DNA from: Amphiura filiformis
Taxonomy: Eukaryota; Echinodermata; Ophiuroidea; Amphilepidida; Amphiuridae
NCBI RefSeq assembly: GCF_039555335.1
Contig: NC_092642.1
Span: 14,022,243 to 14,086,242 of the forward strand
Direction: 5' to 3'
DNA length: 64,000 nt
The notes under the pieces were generated by a model. It was not told the DNA's origin. It made no database searches and saw only the letters and a list, made by a program, of their open reading frames with translations. Shown one piece after another: positions 1 through 13,100 of the stretch. Every line of letters begins with the position of its first letter. Position 1 is the stretch's first letter. The position numbers and the translations under genes are program-made.

Positions 1-29
1 TTTAGCATCAGCATAAATATGTATTTAAA

Positions 30-64
30 AACCCCCCACCCCCCCCCCCCCACACACACACAAA
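30..64. repeat. C-tract followed by (CA)n
   Basis: A run of C interrupted once by an A, then CA dinucleotides. It is simple-sequence DNA with no coding signal. Confidence 0.85.
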
Positions 65-189
65 ACAAACTTCAAATCAATAAGGAGACAATGTGCCTTC
101 TTTATAAATGATTTCATTTGAACAAAGCCAAAAACTTGAGGCATCATCAGAATGACGATTGTTGATCCTACTTTCGGTTGGACGTATCC

Positions 190-485
190 CGACTGAAGGG
201 GGTGTATTATCAGCCAAGAGAGGATCATACACATGACTGCCACCTCGTCTCTGTTCATGACATTGGGTGCTCGCCTTCTGATCAAAATGGATCCTCGAAT
301 TCTTCTTGTATTTGCATCACACCACACTCCTTACCAAGGATTTTAGCATTGTCCCAGTTGATGACATGGTTTTCTTGCACCGCATGGTCGGCAATGGCAT
401 GACTTAGACTGCTCGCTCGTCGATTGCTTGCGGGATTGCTGAGTGTAGTTTATCAGGTGGCATAAAATGCCACACTGATATATTG
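190..485 (-). pseudogene. Relic of GIY-YIG-type endonuclease end, Penelope-like retroelement
   Basis: Read on the minus strand in broken frames, this stretch gives KLHSAIPQAIDER, then AIADHAVQENHVINWDNAKI, then RRRAPNVMNRDE and an SxxYDPLL-like end. The pattern of an AIAxHxxxxxHxIxW segment followed by xRRxPxxMNRDE is what I know from the C-terminal GIY-YIG endonuclease of Penelope-like elements. It is family recognition by eye; the catalytic GIY and YIG motifs themselves are not seen. Several stops and frameshifts show it is dead. It lies directly downstream of a retroelement leader with a cold-shock domain (570-910), but whether the two were ever one element is unknown. Confidence 0.4.
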
Positions 486-569
486 TTGAGCAGGCGAATC
501 TGATTCTTCTGATTCTTTCGTCAAACCATCTTTTAAATGCTACTATAGTGCCAGACGCTTGCATCAATT

Positions 570-910
570 TCATCCAAACTTTTCAAGATCTCCCTGCCTT
601 AGACTTGTCCGTCTGTGTGCATAATTGGGCTTTGCTATTCTAGATACATAGATGACAACATCTTCCTTGGAATCCGTGGTAACATATCGAAATCCCTTTT
701 TAACGCTGTACCACTTAACTGTTCCATTTACGGCAGTAGCTATTGGAGCTGGCTTTGGTAACTTGGCTTTGGACACAGATATTGGAACACAGGAGTTATT
801 AGTCGCTGATTTCTGCATGTACATTTTGATATTTGGCGCTGCATATCAATCAGTTTAGTTTCCAATTGTCGAAAACGTTTTAATATTCTCTGCACAGATT
901 TTGGAGCCAT
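570..910 (-). pseudogene. Retroelement leader ORF with cold-shock (Y-box-like) domain, frameshifted
   Basis: An ATG at 910-908, 78 bases inside a primer-binding site, opens a basic N-terminal segment (MAPKSVQRILKRFRQLETKL). A frameshift near 825 moves to a second frame, which carries PIATAVNGTVKWYSVKKGF and then a KEDVVIYVSRIAKPN segment, ending at a stop at 570. GTVKW, the KGF-type RNP1 and the EDV-hydrophobic RNP2 in this order define a cold-shock/Y-box nucleic-acid-binding domain. RNP1 here is KGFRYV instead of the usual KGFGFI type, so the copy is diverged. The domain is cut after about 60 residues. A position just inside the LTR-PBS suggests a gag-proximal ORF of an LTR retroelement; a Y-box retropseudogene that landed there is the alternative. 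Confidence 0.6.
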
Positions 911-987
911 GGTGAGATTGCAAATTATCGAGAAATCAGTCCATTTCGTGGGTATACCCTAGCCACGAAGTCACATAGAAAATCCAA

Positions 988-1005
988 GCCCCACGTTGGG
1001 CGCCA
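988..1005 (-). other. Primer-binding site, tRNA-Lys type
   Basis: On the minus strand the 18 bases read TGGCGCCCAACGTGGGGC. This is the complement of the 3' end of tRNA-Lys(CUU) including CCA, a known LTR-retrotransposon primer site. One base separates it from a CACA that would end the 5' LTR. Confidence 0.75.
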
Positions 1006-1006
1006 A

Positions 1007-1389
1007 TGTGACAGAAATAAATGTTTCCGGGCTGCTGGACTATGACTAGTGGCCATGGGGATATTTCTAAACTGCAAAACGATGACGAGGAAATTCACAA
1101 TATGACATTTTTGTAGAGTTAGTAGAGTAGGTTGACAAAGCAGGTTTTATTTTCGGACATACAAGTTGAAACAAACATTTATAAAATTGCTTTATACCAA
1201 TCAGATGGATACTTGAGCAAGCAAATGAGCTGAGGTGAGGCCAGCATGGTCTTGACTCGGTGAATGTCAGTGCTGGTCTGACTAGCACATGGTCAAACCA
1301 GATGGTCAGGGATGGGGTTACAGGTCAAACTTCAAGGGGAACATAATGCTAATGAGGGTAAAACAAGAAAAAGGAAATGTCATATTACA
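1007..1389 (-). repeat. Probable 5' LTR (outer edge uncertain)
   Basis: On the minus strand the segment ends in CTGTCACA just before the primer-binding site. If it begins with TGTAATATGACA at 1389 it has TG...CA ends and a length of about 383 bp, normal for a Ty3-type LTR. No second LTR or target-site duplication was found, so the left (outer) boundary is a guess. Confidence 0.35.
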
Positions 1390-1654
1390 CAAGCAAGTTG
1401 CTGGGCAGAAATCATGGGATGGGAGTGGTGAGGGGATGTAAATAAACAGTCTTTAATTTTGATGACATTTCAATACTGCTACATATATTTTGAGATATAG
1501 GGCCCATGTTGCTGACTCTAAAATAAAACAATAAAATAAATATCGGCATTTCACATTAAGGGTTTCCAGCCAGTAAACAGCCACCTGCATGAAACAAATT
1601 TATTTTCTCTCAGCCTTATGACAGAAGGATGTTGACAATGTACCCTGCATGATT

Positions 1655-1790
1655 AGTACTGCGCATCAGTTGTTTTAATGGTATTGTAAAAAATCTCAAC
1701 ATTTTGCTTTGAACCGAAGGGCGCAGCCCCGAAGGATATTCCGAGGTCCGAGCATAATGTTTTAGATTTTTCACAATAGAGAGTGTCGGT
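1655..1790. repeat. Short inverted-repeat element, 'GGTATTGTGAAA' family, copy 1
   Basis: GCATCAGTTGTTTT, TGGTATTGT and an AATCT-CAACATTTTGCTTTG core face an inverted copy near 1765-1785 (GTTTTAGATTTTTCACAATA). The same arrangement occurs at 44325-44480, and more diverged at 31215-31350, so this is a small dispersed MITE-like family. Confidence 0.55.
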
Positions 1791-2070
1791 AAGCAATACG
1801 ACGTCATTGGATGCTCTGTTTCTTGCTTTGGACACAAAGTGTTCTCGCACTCCGTCTCGAACTTGAGTACTAGCGTCGCGTGCTTTCCATTGATTAGAAC
1901 ATTAACATGCAATTTTTCATTCTGTCCCTTCCTTGGGTTTTACAATGTTTTACATTGTTTTAGGTCACTTTAAATTTCTTTAATTCTCAACCAATGAGCT
2001 ACTACATGCAGGTACCTTAACCTTAATTCTTTTCGGTCTGTATTTTGTGGAATACTCCAAGCTGACTTAC

Positions 2071-2285
2071 CCATCAACTGGCTTGAGGAACCACATAGAA
2101 GGGAAGTATTCGCCTCTCACTTTAGCAGTCGACGCTTCACAGGCTGGATGCTGAGCGCTTCCACAACACGTAAAAACAGACCCTTCAGATGCAATACATT
2201 TGACACGTTCTAGGAGACAGAAGTCACGGGAAGAGACTATACCACCGAGGAGAGGTTGGAATGAAACATGCAAGACGAAGGTGTC
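2071..2285 (-). CDS. START gene exon 4
   Basis: The acceptor TTTTTTTCAG precedes GACACC and the donor is GGGTAAGT. The exon begins in phase 0 and leaves two bases. It encodes the middle and late START domain: GGIVSSRDFCLLERVK, then SAQHPACEASTAKVRGEYFP and SMWFLKPVDG. The RDF and HPxC...VRGE motifs are the most diagnostic of the family. Confidence 0.82.
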
Positions 2286-4086
2286 CTGAAAAAAATTGGG
2301 GAAAAATCAAATCATGTAATTTTCAGGCTATAACCTCTGCCATCTTTTTACAGTCTATGCCTCTACTCACAAAGAGGCGCCCATCATCGTTTGTATAGTG
2401 ATGTGATAATCTGCGTGTAAGAGGTTATTCCTGCGATTCTTTTCAGTGAGTTCTGACCGCCTTGTTCAAATCCAGGGATCTACTATGTGTGTGATGCGGC
2501 CGGTATTCAGGGGCGTAACTAGAAACCGACTACACCGGGGTGGGGTGCACGTGTGGGCAGTGGCGTGTGCAGCACATTGCAAGGGGGGGGGGGCAGGTTG
2601 TTTAGTTCCCCCGAATGGAGTCTGATTTAGGTGTGTAAGGTGCGGTTTTAGCGATTTCCCCCGAATGACCAATAAAAGTTGTTCAGAAATCCCCGGGGTG
2701 TGTGTACCCACCGCATACAGCTATGCGGTACCCTAGGATATACTTATGTGTGTGGAAAAAAATAGATACTTACGTGGTCTAATTGCACGATTTCGTCTGA
2801 TTCTTCAAACCCAGGGTTCCACATGTGACGTAGCTGATGGAAAGGTGGTATGAGAACGGTCAAGGGAATAATGTCTTCGATGGGCCTATCTACTGTAAAG
2901 TCCATTCGATATCTGTTCACAAGTTAGAAAATGACACAATACAAATGTAAGGAACTATTGCAGTCAGGAATCTTTCTGCATTTATAATGAGTCCAACGTA
3001 TAGTTTTCCCTACTCCCAATTCCAGAGAAATACAATTATTTAAAGAGCAAGCCCCACCAGCGCAGTTCTTCTGTTGAGCCAAACCTGCCTGGTTATCAAT
3101 TTAATCAGTGACAAGGTTATCTCTGAATTTGACAGGTGTTAATTGATGCAATAACATAAAAACATCAATAGCATCTGTCAAATTTAGAGATAACATTGTC
3201 ACTGATTAATTTGATAACCAGGCAGGTTTGGTTCACCCCAGAAGGCGGGGCTTCCTCTTTAAGATTAAAAATGTTATCCTGGTTTGCCCAAAAAATAGCA
3301 CAAGGCTGACTTTTAGCTGGAAATAAACAATGACAAGATCCAACTGAATTTTGGCAAAGACTTTTTCTATTTTATTTTATAACCAACTGTACAAAATTTA
3401 ATATAGAATAGACCACTGCAAAAAAAGATCGTTGTTGGGTGACGTCTTTGATTAGTTTGTTGCTCAAGTAAACTTAAAGGCCCATTCAGTGATTTGCTCA
3501 TCCGGACGATCGTAAAAATCATCAAAATTCAGATTTTGGTACCTTTGTCATTGTCATAGATATATGCTAACATAGCCTACTAGTGGTTCAGCCGAAAGCT
3601 GTGTATTTAAGACAAAATAAGACATTTTACATGAATCTGTAATTTAGATACTGACAGTATCTAAATTAGCTACATGTATTTGAATGGGGCTTCAACTTCC
3701 TCAATACTGCTGTTTTCTTCGTTTTTTGCCAACTTTGTCATTTCAAAAATACCAAATGACAATTTCAATGACTTATCCTTCACTTTTAAACAATTTATAA
3801 ACAATTTTTTTACACTTACGCTGGAATCACTGAATGGGTCTTTAAATCAATGGGAATTGATGACATCGATCAAAGCCCTACTTTGGGAAATACGTGATGG
3901 TGAAAAGGTGGTTGAAACGAATGTAAGTTCTACAACGTTTGTCCCACATGTCCCACAGACTATGGGAACAATCACCAATGTCTTAATTTATTAAATAATA
4001 TACAACTTACACTTTTCCTCCGAATTCTTCTGAAGGTTTGTGTGTGATCTTGATGCCCTAACGAATAACAATAAGATAATAATAAT

Positions 4087-4122
<36 letters not shown>

Positions 4123-4161
4123 AATAATAATAATAACAATAACAATAACAATAACAATAAC

Positions 4162-4193
<32 letters not shown>

Positions 4194-7100
4194 ATGCACT
4201 GCAAAAACAAGTGTTTATATTTAAACACCATATTGTGTTTATCAGAGCAACACTTAATAAACACATAATTCAAGTTAATGGTCTAACACTAATGTTCATA
4301 AATTAACACTTGGTGTTATATTACAAACACTAATGTTTGTCATATAACACCAAGTGTTAATTTATGAACATTAGTGTTAGAAAAATTAACATTAGTGTTA
4401 GACCATTAACATGAATTATGTGTTTATTAAGTGTTACTCTGATAAACACAATATGGTGTTTAAATATAAACACTTGTTTTTGCAGTGTGTAATAATAATA
4501 ATTCAATTCAAAGTAGTTTATTCACATATGCTTTTCCATCTTACATAGCAACAATAATAATAATAGAAAATTAATGATAAATAATACAGTATAATAACTT
4601 AAAACACGATACACTTTGTAAGATTGCATAGTTGAATAATAAACTAGAATTAATGCAAAATTTTAAATCAATATATCAGTACAATGTAAATGAAGAATAA
4701 ACAAGTGAAACATAACAAAATACATATAAACTGGTACACGCATTATGAGTTTAATATAAGTGAACAATAAATACAAAGAGTGCGTGATAGCAAACTATAC
4801 TGCGCCAATAAAGTATCCTTACACTTGGATAAATAATCACAATTTCCAAACAGAAAAATATTGGGGTAAATTTGTTTTTTTAATAGATGCACTCTATAAT
4901 GCTGCACATTATGACACCACATTGAATCCAATGTGACTTCAAGAAGCAAAGTTACAAGCATTTGATTAGACGAAGCGCCGGTTTTAAAAGTGACAAACTA
5001 GCCTATTCAAAACTCCACAGACTAGACATCGGGGGCATGGTTTGCTTTGATTTAAAACAAAAGGAACAAAAGAAAACTGAAACAAAAGAACTGACAAATT
5101 AAATGAAAGTTATGAAAATTACAGAGAAGTAAAAACTGAAATAAAAAATGCTTTAATTTAAAGCCTCTAAATATTAAACGCTTCATTGAAGAAACTGTGT
5201 TGTCTATTTGTTTCGCTTGTTGGGAATCTTTTTTGCGCCTTGTATAGGCCAGTTTGTCACTTTTAAAACGGGACATTCGTCTATTCAATTGCTTGTAATT
5301 TAACTTCTTGATGTCACATTGGATTCAATGTGGTGTCATAATGAGCAGGATTAGATAGTGCATCTATTAAAAAACAAATTTACCCCAATATTGTTTCAGT
5401 TTTGAAATTGTGATTATTGTTTCCAAGTGTAAGGATACTTTATTGGCGCAGTATATTATTGGCCTGTATATGTTATGAGGAGGTACTTAGGATGAAAAAA
5501 GGGCCTGCTGCCAATTGACAGTTTCCATGGAAGTGGGGAAAATATAAGAAGGAGAGGCCAAATAAGGCCAAAAGGACTTTTACATAAAGAGTGATCAATT
5601 GAGAGATGGTGGGGGAAACAAATAAATATAAAAGTCAGTATAATTATGATAAGGATAATGAACTGAGTGCAATGCATTAGTCAAGATAATCGTTATTGCA
5701 TTTAGCTCGAGAGCCGATAGGCTCGAGAGCTGAATGCAATAACTCCATGGCAAGTGCGATTATCTTAACGAATGCATTTGCACGAGTACATTATCCGTCA
5801 TATACTTTGAGTGTATTAAAACAATAGGCAATATTAATTGCTGCATTCATTATATTAGTTTGAATATTAGGTAAAATATCTTAAATTTTAAAAACACCGT
5901 CAGGTCATTGACCAGGTAGCATTTACTAGTAACTGGTCAAGAAAATCAATCACTGTATAAGTTAGCTATCAATGGTATCGATTGCGCCATACGTCATACT
6001 TTAGTAACTTATTCACACATGGTTTGTAACCAATTGACTTTATGTTGTGATCATTTAAGGTTGTTAATTACTTTAAACTGTTGTGATTTGGTAGTTCACA
6101 GCATCTTACGAATGGTAGTGAGCTTTGGCAAAAACTGCATTGCTCAATTCATAGCGAGCGTGTAGAAGAATTAAAATATCACAGATACACTTTTATAGGT
6201 GCTGCGGTTCTTGAGTTACGTTGTAGAGAGGGCTGAAACAACGACACTTTTGTAAAACGTACATAACTCATTAACAACAATAAATTAAGCAAGTTTGCAA
6301 AGTATATGATTTGTAGAATGAACTTTTGCAAAACATCAAGGCGTTAATCTTCAATAATATATTGGGAGCTCCTAATGAAAATCGATTTTTAGGTTGCTTC
6401 GACCAACAATACCTCGTCTACCCTTAATATCGTGGTTCCGAACACAGAGAGCACTGAAGCAGTTGACCTGGAAACAATCGATTTTGACGTCCCACTACAT
6501 ACATGTAGTACTACGGTGAATGGAGATGAGAGAATAAACTTATATCAGGGGATGACACTCTATTCACGTGGTTTCTTTTCCAACGCTAAAAGATTACGAA
6601 TTTTGGTGGTTTGTAAATGAAAAGTGTCCGCACTATCGATTGATTACGTAACTGTTATGAATAATTTATTAGTTTTTCAATGCAATCGCATCGACCCATT
6701 AATACATATTATCTGTATTTATCAAAGTACTTGGAATAGCAATCTGGTGAGTTCACTGAACTACGCCCAAATACTGATGGAGTTTTAATGGGGCTAATCC
6801 TCTCCATACACAGATGAACAAATACAATAGGAGAAGGTCAACACATATGACCTCCTATATGACATGTTATATGAGATGTACAACAACCTGAATATCATAA
6901 AGATCAGTGTTCGTTTGTGCATATGAACTGCATATTGACAATACTAAATATTACTCGTTATATATTATGTCCAATATTGGTATTATGACAACACGGTATA
7001 TACATTGTATATAAAACGACTAATAGATCCTACTATCATGGCGTCAGGTCATTGGTTCATCATATCCCGTATGTTTCTTAAAATTCATTCATATTTGAGA

Positions 7101-10100
7101 CAAATTTCTGTGCCCATTTTATAGTCGTACAGGTGGATCCGGTTTTTTTTTGTCATTTTCATTTCTTTTTGATGAAAGAATTAAGGTTTTCCACTGCACG
7201 GAGGCCACTATGTGATACTAATTTAATGCTATTTGTAAATGAATGCGGATTCCCGGTTGTTGTTTTTCCACAGTGTGACAACTGTCCACCCATCCAGACA
7301 ACATCATCACATAATAAAACGTCTGTATTTTTACGATGAGTAAATATTAAACTGAACTTTGCCTTGGAACATTGTGTAAGACGGTGTAAGATTTTGTGGG
7401 CGCCCTCAACATTATTATCCTCTTTGTATCCGTAAATGACATGGCATAGACTGTGTGAATTCTATGAAGACTAGGGGCCTACTTATACATGGGGTCATAT
7501 CCATGGACACAAGTAACGATAATTGACAACACGATACGCGACTGTATTTAGGGAGGCTAACCACTAATAATTAATAATGCCGGGTAGGGCCTACTCCTGG
7601 GCGACTCGTGTGGGCAAGGACGCTTAGGACGGTGACCAAATGAGTCTCAAATTTCACCGGGGAGGGCACTCAAGTATGATAATGTAGGCCTATACGCATG
7701 TGTGGCCAACTTTTTAAACACCCCCAAAACGAGTTTTACCCTACCAGCAAATTTAGGATCAATAGGCCTAAGCTAACTTAATACACTAAACTGCTAAAGG
7801 AAGTTTTGGATGAGAAAACGGACATTTTGATGAGAAACGGCCAAAATGGTGAGAATTTAAATTTTCTCATTCTTTTGGATGAGAAACTTCCTGGTGTGTG
7901 TGTCAATCATTATTGTCTTATTAAAATCCGGGACTTTGGTTGACCTGTGCTAGACTCCAGCACATGTTAATGACGCAAAGACAGTTGTGGTAACACCATG
8001 GTCGCAGACCTGCAAAAAAGCTCAAAAACAGATAGTAATGAAACCAGTTTTTATTTTCCTTGCTCTAGCGAGTTCACAGAGAAGGTGTTTCTAGTACAAT
8101 GCAGCGTCGGACTCTAGCTGAGAGCGTAGCCTGAGTCCAAACGGACTCCAAGAAGGGCTCTCCATACACAAATGAACAAACACAAAGGAAAGTAGTCTCC
8201 TCCGTGACCAGCTTGATTTCGATGGAGCGAAACCAAATTGGCTGCAGAGGAGACGGGTAATTTTGCCATGCAAATGAGGTGAGTGCCCTCTCAAGAATAA
8301 CTACTCTCTGCTTATATATCAAATATGATTTCGGAATGATTTCCAAAACCTCTTTCTTAAAGCTTCTTGGATGAGAAGATGATAGAGGGCGGGTATTGAA
8401 CTGAAGGCCTATAGATAATTACATCACTGCTCTTCTCCATCTGACTCATTAGCTCAGTTGGTAGAGCATCGGTCCGGTGATCCGAAGGTCCCAGGTTCAA
8501 ATCCTGGATGGTCAGTGAAATTTTTTCACTGGCTGTCATTTATGTATGTGTTGACTTGTGTTAAAACCTTTCTCATATTATATATCAATATCAACTGGAC
8601 TTTATAGTTCTACAATTTGAACTTTAAAATCTACTAATATAGTTAAAACACACGACAGTGGAATTTTTCAATTTGTTCAGTATTATAAAGCATGATCATG
8701 ATAGTATACGCTTGTGTGTGTTTCCCGGGCGTGTTTATGTTATCTTAGATATAGGCCTACATGTAGGCCTAATTCATTTGTAAAATGCTGAATATTTTAT
8801 AATGGTGTCATCTTGTATAATTATGGTCCACCTGTTTTTAGCCCTTTTTAATTAATAGAAGCTCGATTATTCTCATTTGATGTTTGATTTATTTGAGTTC
8901 ATTAATCATAATTTATTATGGCAATGATAGTTGCAAAATATATAGAACAGTTTGTAACCTATGATTTACAAAGTGCGCATGAAAAAATACCATACCCTAT
9001 AACTATTTTAACACCACAGAATGTATATTCGTACTTTTTTGGTGGTATATATATATCGAACATATTTTATATAAGTTATATAGTAATGTGAAAGTAGTAT
9101 TTCTAGTATTTGAGCGTGCACGTATTATCTAAAATCTATTGTTTAGCGTGCGGGTTTTAGATAATGTATTGTTTAGCGTGCAGGTTTATATAAACCTGCA
9201 CGCAAAGTAGTTCGCGAAAATAATGCACGGGAGAAGAATACATAACGATGAATAGAAGTATAAGTGTATAAAATCATCTTGACGAATCAGTACGCTCATG
9301 AATAACACATGTTTGGTCCAACTGAACAGGAAATCGCAAGATCAACTCTGAATAAATGCTGGATTCCCGGGCTGGATTGTGTGTTCATGATCATGGTATC
9401 GGTGCTTTTTGTCAATTTATAGTTGAATCGTTTGCGATTTTATCGGCCAATGCCATGAATGAGCTTGAACGTGCATGTTTTAAGGTGCTAGATATTCCTG
9501 CTCAAAAAATTCTCCACATGCACACTGCACAGTGATCCAAGGTTATAAATTGTGAATTTAACTTTGTCCCGATGTCAATTTTTGGATGCAACTTCTAGAC
9601 AATATGTATTACATATTTAAGGTATAGCGATCGATCGGCAAAAGTGATGCATGCTGGGAAGGAAATGGGCTCAAATTCGCGATCTCGGGTGACGAATTCT
9701 ATAGCTTTTGACTTTGAGCCCTTTTCATTCCCAGTATGTATCACGTTTGCCCATCGATCTCGATCAGCAATAGGTTATACCTTATAACACTGCATGTCAT
9801 TTTTATGATATTAAGGCTTGTGAAAATTTAACTTTTTCTCCAAAATTTGACTACCTTCGTCTATGAAATTGAGTATTGTAATTAAAGCTTACTGCATAGG
9901 CCTACTGAGGATAAACTTACAATTATGTAAAACTTACATTTTCGAATAATTGGGGACAGGTGGAATTCTGTGATCGGGACTAACTAGTACGAGTTTCAAA
10001 TTGCCTTTTTTTCATCAATCGCTCGCTCGTCGCCAACACTCTGCGAAAAACGGTCCGATTTGTCAGGCTCATGAATGAAACCCTTTCTCAAGACTCGTTT

Positions 10101-13100
10101 TGTCAGAATAATAACCAACAAGACATCATCACATATCCTACCGATACCGCTACGTGAATAAAACATGTGTCTTTTAACTTATTGACGCAACAGGAAATTA
10201 CAAGATATCTACGATTGCCGGATATCGAATGTAAAACACGTTTTGTATTCTCTCATTCGTCGAAAGACGACACAATCTTAATTTCTTGATTTTCAGTAAA
10301 AAAAACAATACGGACTATGGCCCAAAATAGTTCTTGTGCTTATTTAACCGCGATGAGTTATAATTGATGTCAAATCAAAATAAGCTGTTGTCAGATATAT
10401 ACAAAAGTATTCTCTTTGTTTTTAAACAAGTTCAAACAACCCTGTTTAACTGGTGTAAATAATAAAACAGGTTTAAGATTCTAAAACTTCTACAGCGCTT
10501 TTTAAAAGTGTACGTGATGTGTTCGATGTATACAATTTCCCAAAATTGCAACAACTCTAAAGATAAAAAGATTTGTTAACGAGCGCTGAACTGATATGCA
10601 ATTGTCCAAGACAGAAGATTGAATACAACGACATAAAAAGTGTTGATAATGCATATGAATTTGCCATCTGTAAAAGAAGGTATATGCAAATTCTGCTTAT
10701 GATAACAGCTTATACTGTTATAGTTAAGTGTTAAGATGATATAACGCTAGCGCTCACTTCCATTTTCAATAATTCATGAGGTTGCGATACTTTTTAGATA
10801 TCAAAGCAACCATTTTGATTGTTATCGAATGTTACCAACCAACCAACAACCAAATAAGCAAGTGAACAACCAGCAAACAAGAAAGTAAGCAACAAATCAA
10901 TCAAGCAAGCAATCAAACAGAGTAACAGTCGTACCCTACTGTCCCTACATCAATTAAACACACACCAACACCCCGCCCACCTCTACTCCCCATTCCAGAA
11001 ATATACAGAACTATTTTTTTTTATTAAAAAGATAGTATCCTGTTTTGCCAAATGAAACATATAGCTAAATCCTAATCCTTTAGTTAGTCCTAACTGGTAA
11101 TAAAAAGTCAAATTTTAATATTTTTGCAATTTGAGGGAAAATTGTCCCAAAAACATGCAATTTTGCATGTTTTCTTACAATTGTAGTCACAAAATTGTAA
11201 GACTTGGCACAAGTCTAAGCATTCAAAATCTTGAGTATAGGGTAAGAGTTAGCTTATAATTTTGATATTATATGTTATTTTTGCTAATTGGTTATGAAAA
11301 ATATTGGAAAATGTGTTTTCCAAAAATTAGAATGCATAACTTGAAATTAGTCTTTGTTCAAGTCTTTGGGCTTGATTGTCACACAATACGAAAAAGGTCG
11401 AAAAACGCCCTAAAATGCATGTTTTGGCCCTTATTTCCAAAAATTGACCAAACATTAAAATTTTAGTTTCATTGCCAATTAGGACCAACATTTGGCAAAA
11501 CAGGATAATATTTTTTTAATCCAAAAAATTAGTTCTGTATTATTCTGGAATGGGGAGTAATCCCATCACACACCTGATGAAACAATCAACCAATCAAACA
11601 AACAAACAAACAAACAAACAAACTAACAAACGAATAAACAAAAAATGCACGTTGATAAAAATCAAATAAACAAAAAGATATTATAATAATCTCCCTGCTC
11701 CATCTACAATTTCTTCATCTGTTACTTATAATTGCGTGTTGTTTTTCACATAACGGTATTGCTTTATAGTAACAATGCATGTACATAATCATAATTAGTT
11801 AACACTCTTGTATGAATAACACGTTATAACGTTATCTAATAATCATAAATTATTTAATACCTCGTGCATGATTAACAAAACTAATGTTATCTAGAAAGGA
11901 CATGAATAAAATAAAAAGGTCGTCAACACCTCTGGGACAGGACACTAAATACATGCAATAGCTTTGTCAATTTTAATTATCAGTGATTATAAGTAATCAT
12001 ACAAATAACGTATGCAAGACCTATACGTATTATTACTGCTATCTACTGAAGATAGTAATAAACCAATTAAATGTATTACTGGCTACAATTTTGTTACTGC
12101 TTGTTACTTGTTTATTCTGCGCGATTTTAAGAATTACTGAACGAATATAATTAATGTTTGTACTCGGGTAGATGATTTTTTTATGGATGTTAAATATTAA
12201 TGAAATATTTCAACTTTGAGATATTTTTAATATCAATCTCATTCGTAAAATGGTCTATTATCAACCTGAAACATCACACACGCCGATATGCACATGACAT
12301 AATAGGTATATACGAGTACATTTTTACGGTACAAATTCATTACATAAAATACGACTGCTAATTGGATTCGAAGTCAGTCAAGGGAGAATAGTTTGTAATA
12401 AATATCAAATTAATTTGACAGCTGTTTCATAGGACTGGATTGACCATAAGCACTTGATAATAAAACCACAAATGTTGGGATAATTTTAGGATTTCTCTTG
12501 CAAATCTCAAATAATCTTCATTGCATAATTGGAAGGAGATATAGATGTGTGTCCATTTTTTTAATTTTATATAATTTCACACTTTAACAATGTCCATAAG
12601 AAGAATGCGAGGTAAACATGAAGATTTGAAAAAAAAATGTCTATGTAGACTTTGATAAACCCCACACCAAAAAAAAAAAAAAAAAAAACAAAAACCAAAC
12701 AGACAAACAAAGCTAGTGGTCGTACGTTAGGGTCAACAGTTGAAGGCACGTATACACCCACAAAATTTAATAGCGTTTCATGCGCATGGGCTATATAAAA
12801 GACACGCACATAAATCTTGAGAGAGAATTTAGAGGAAACGTTGGCAATAATGTATGTACTAAATTAACAATAATCAAGGGCAAATGTCAACCAGCTATTG
12901 GGACACGTCTCTGATAATATAATTAAACAGTAAGCAAAATGGAAAAATGCTACGAGGTATAGACTGTAAAATAATTATAACAAGCGTGCAGTTTACAGTA
13001 CGGCCAGAGAGCTAAAGAGGCCCATAGGTGTCGGGATGAATTCCTAACGTTGTAAAACTATAAGACATCATACATGCTGAAATATAAACATTGACGGATT

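Noticed and set aside
3972-4306. Poly-Leu and poly-Ile open frames
   Set aside because: Trinucleotide microsatellite read in different frames; the only real coding here is the 47-nt START exon at 4011-4057.
8441-8515. A functional tRNA-Thr gene
   Set aside because: Acceptor and anticodon stems have mismatches, the base before the anticodon is C, and a SINE body follows that is shared with 31044-31115.
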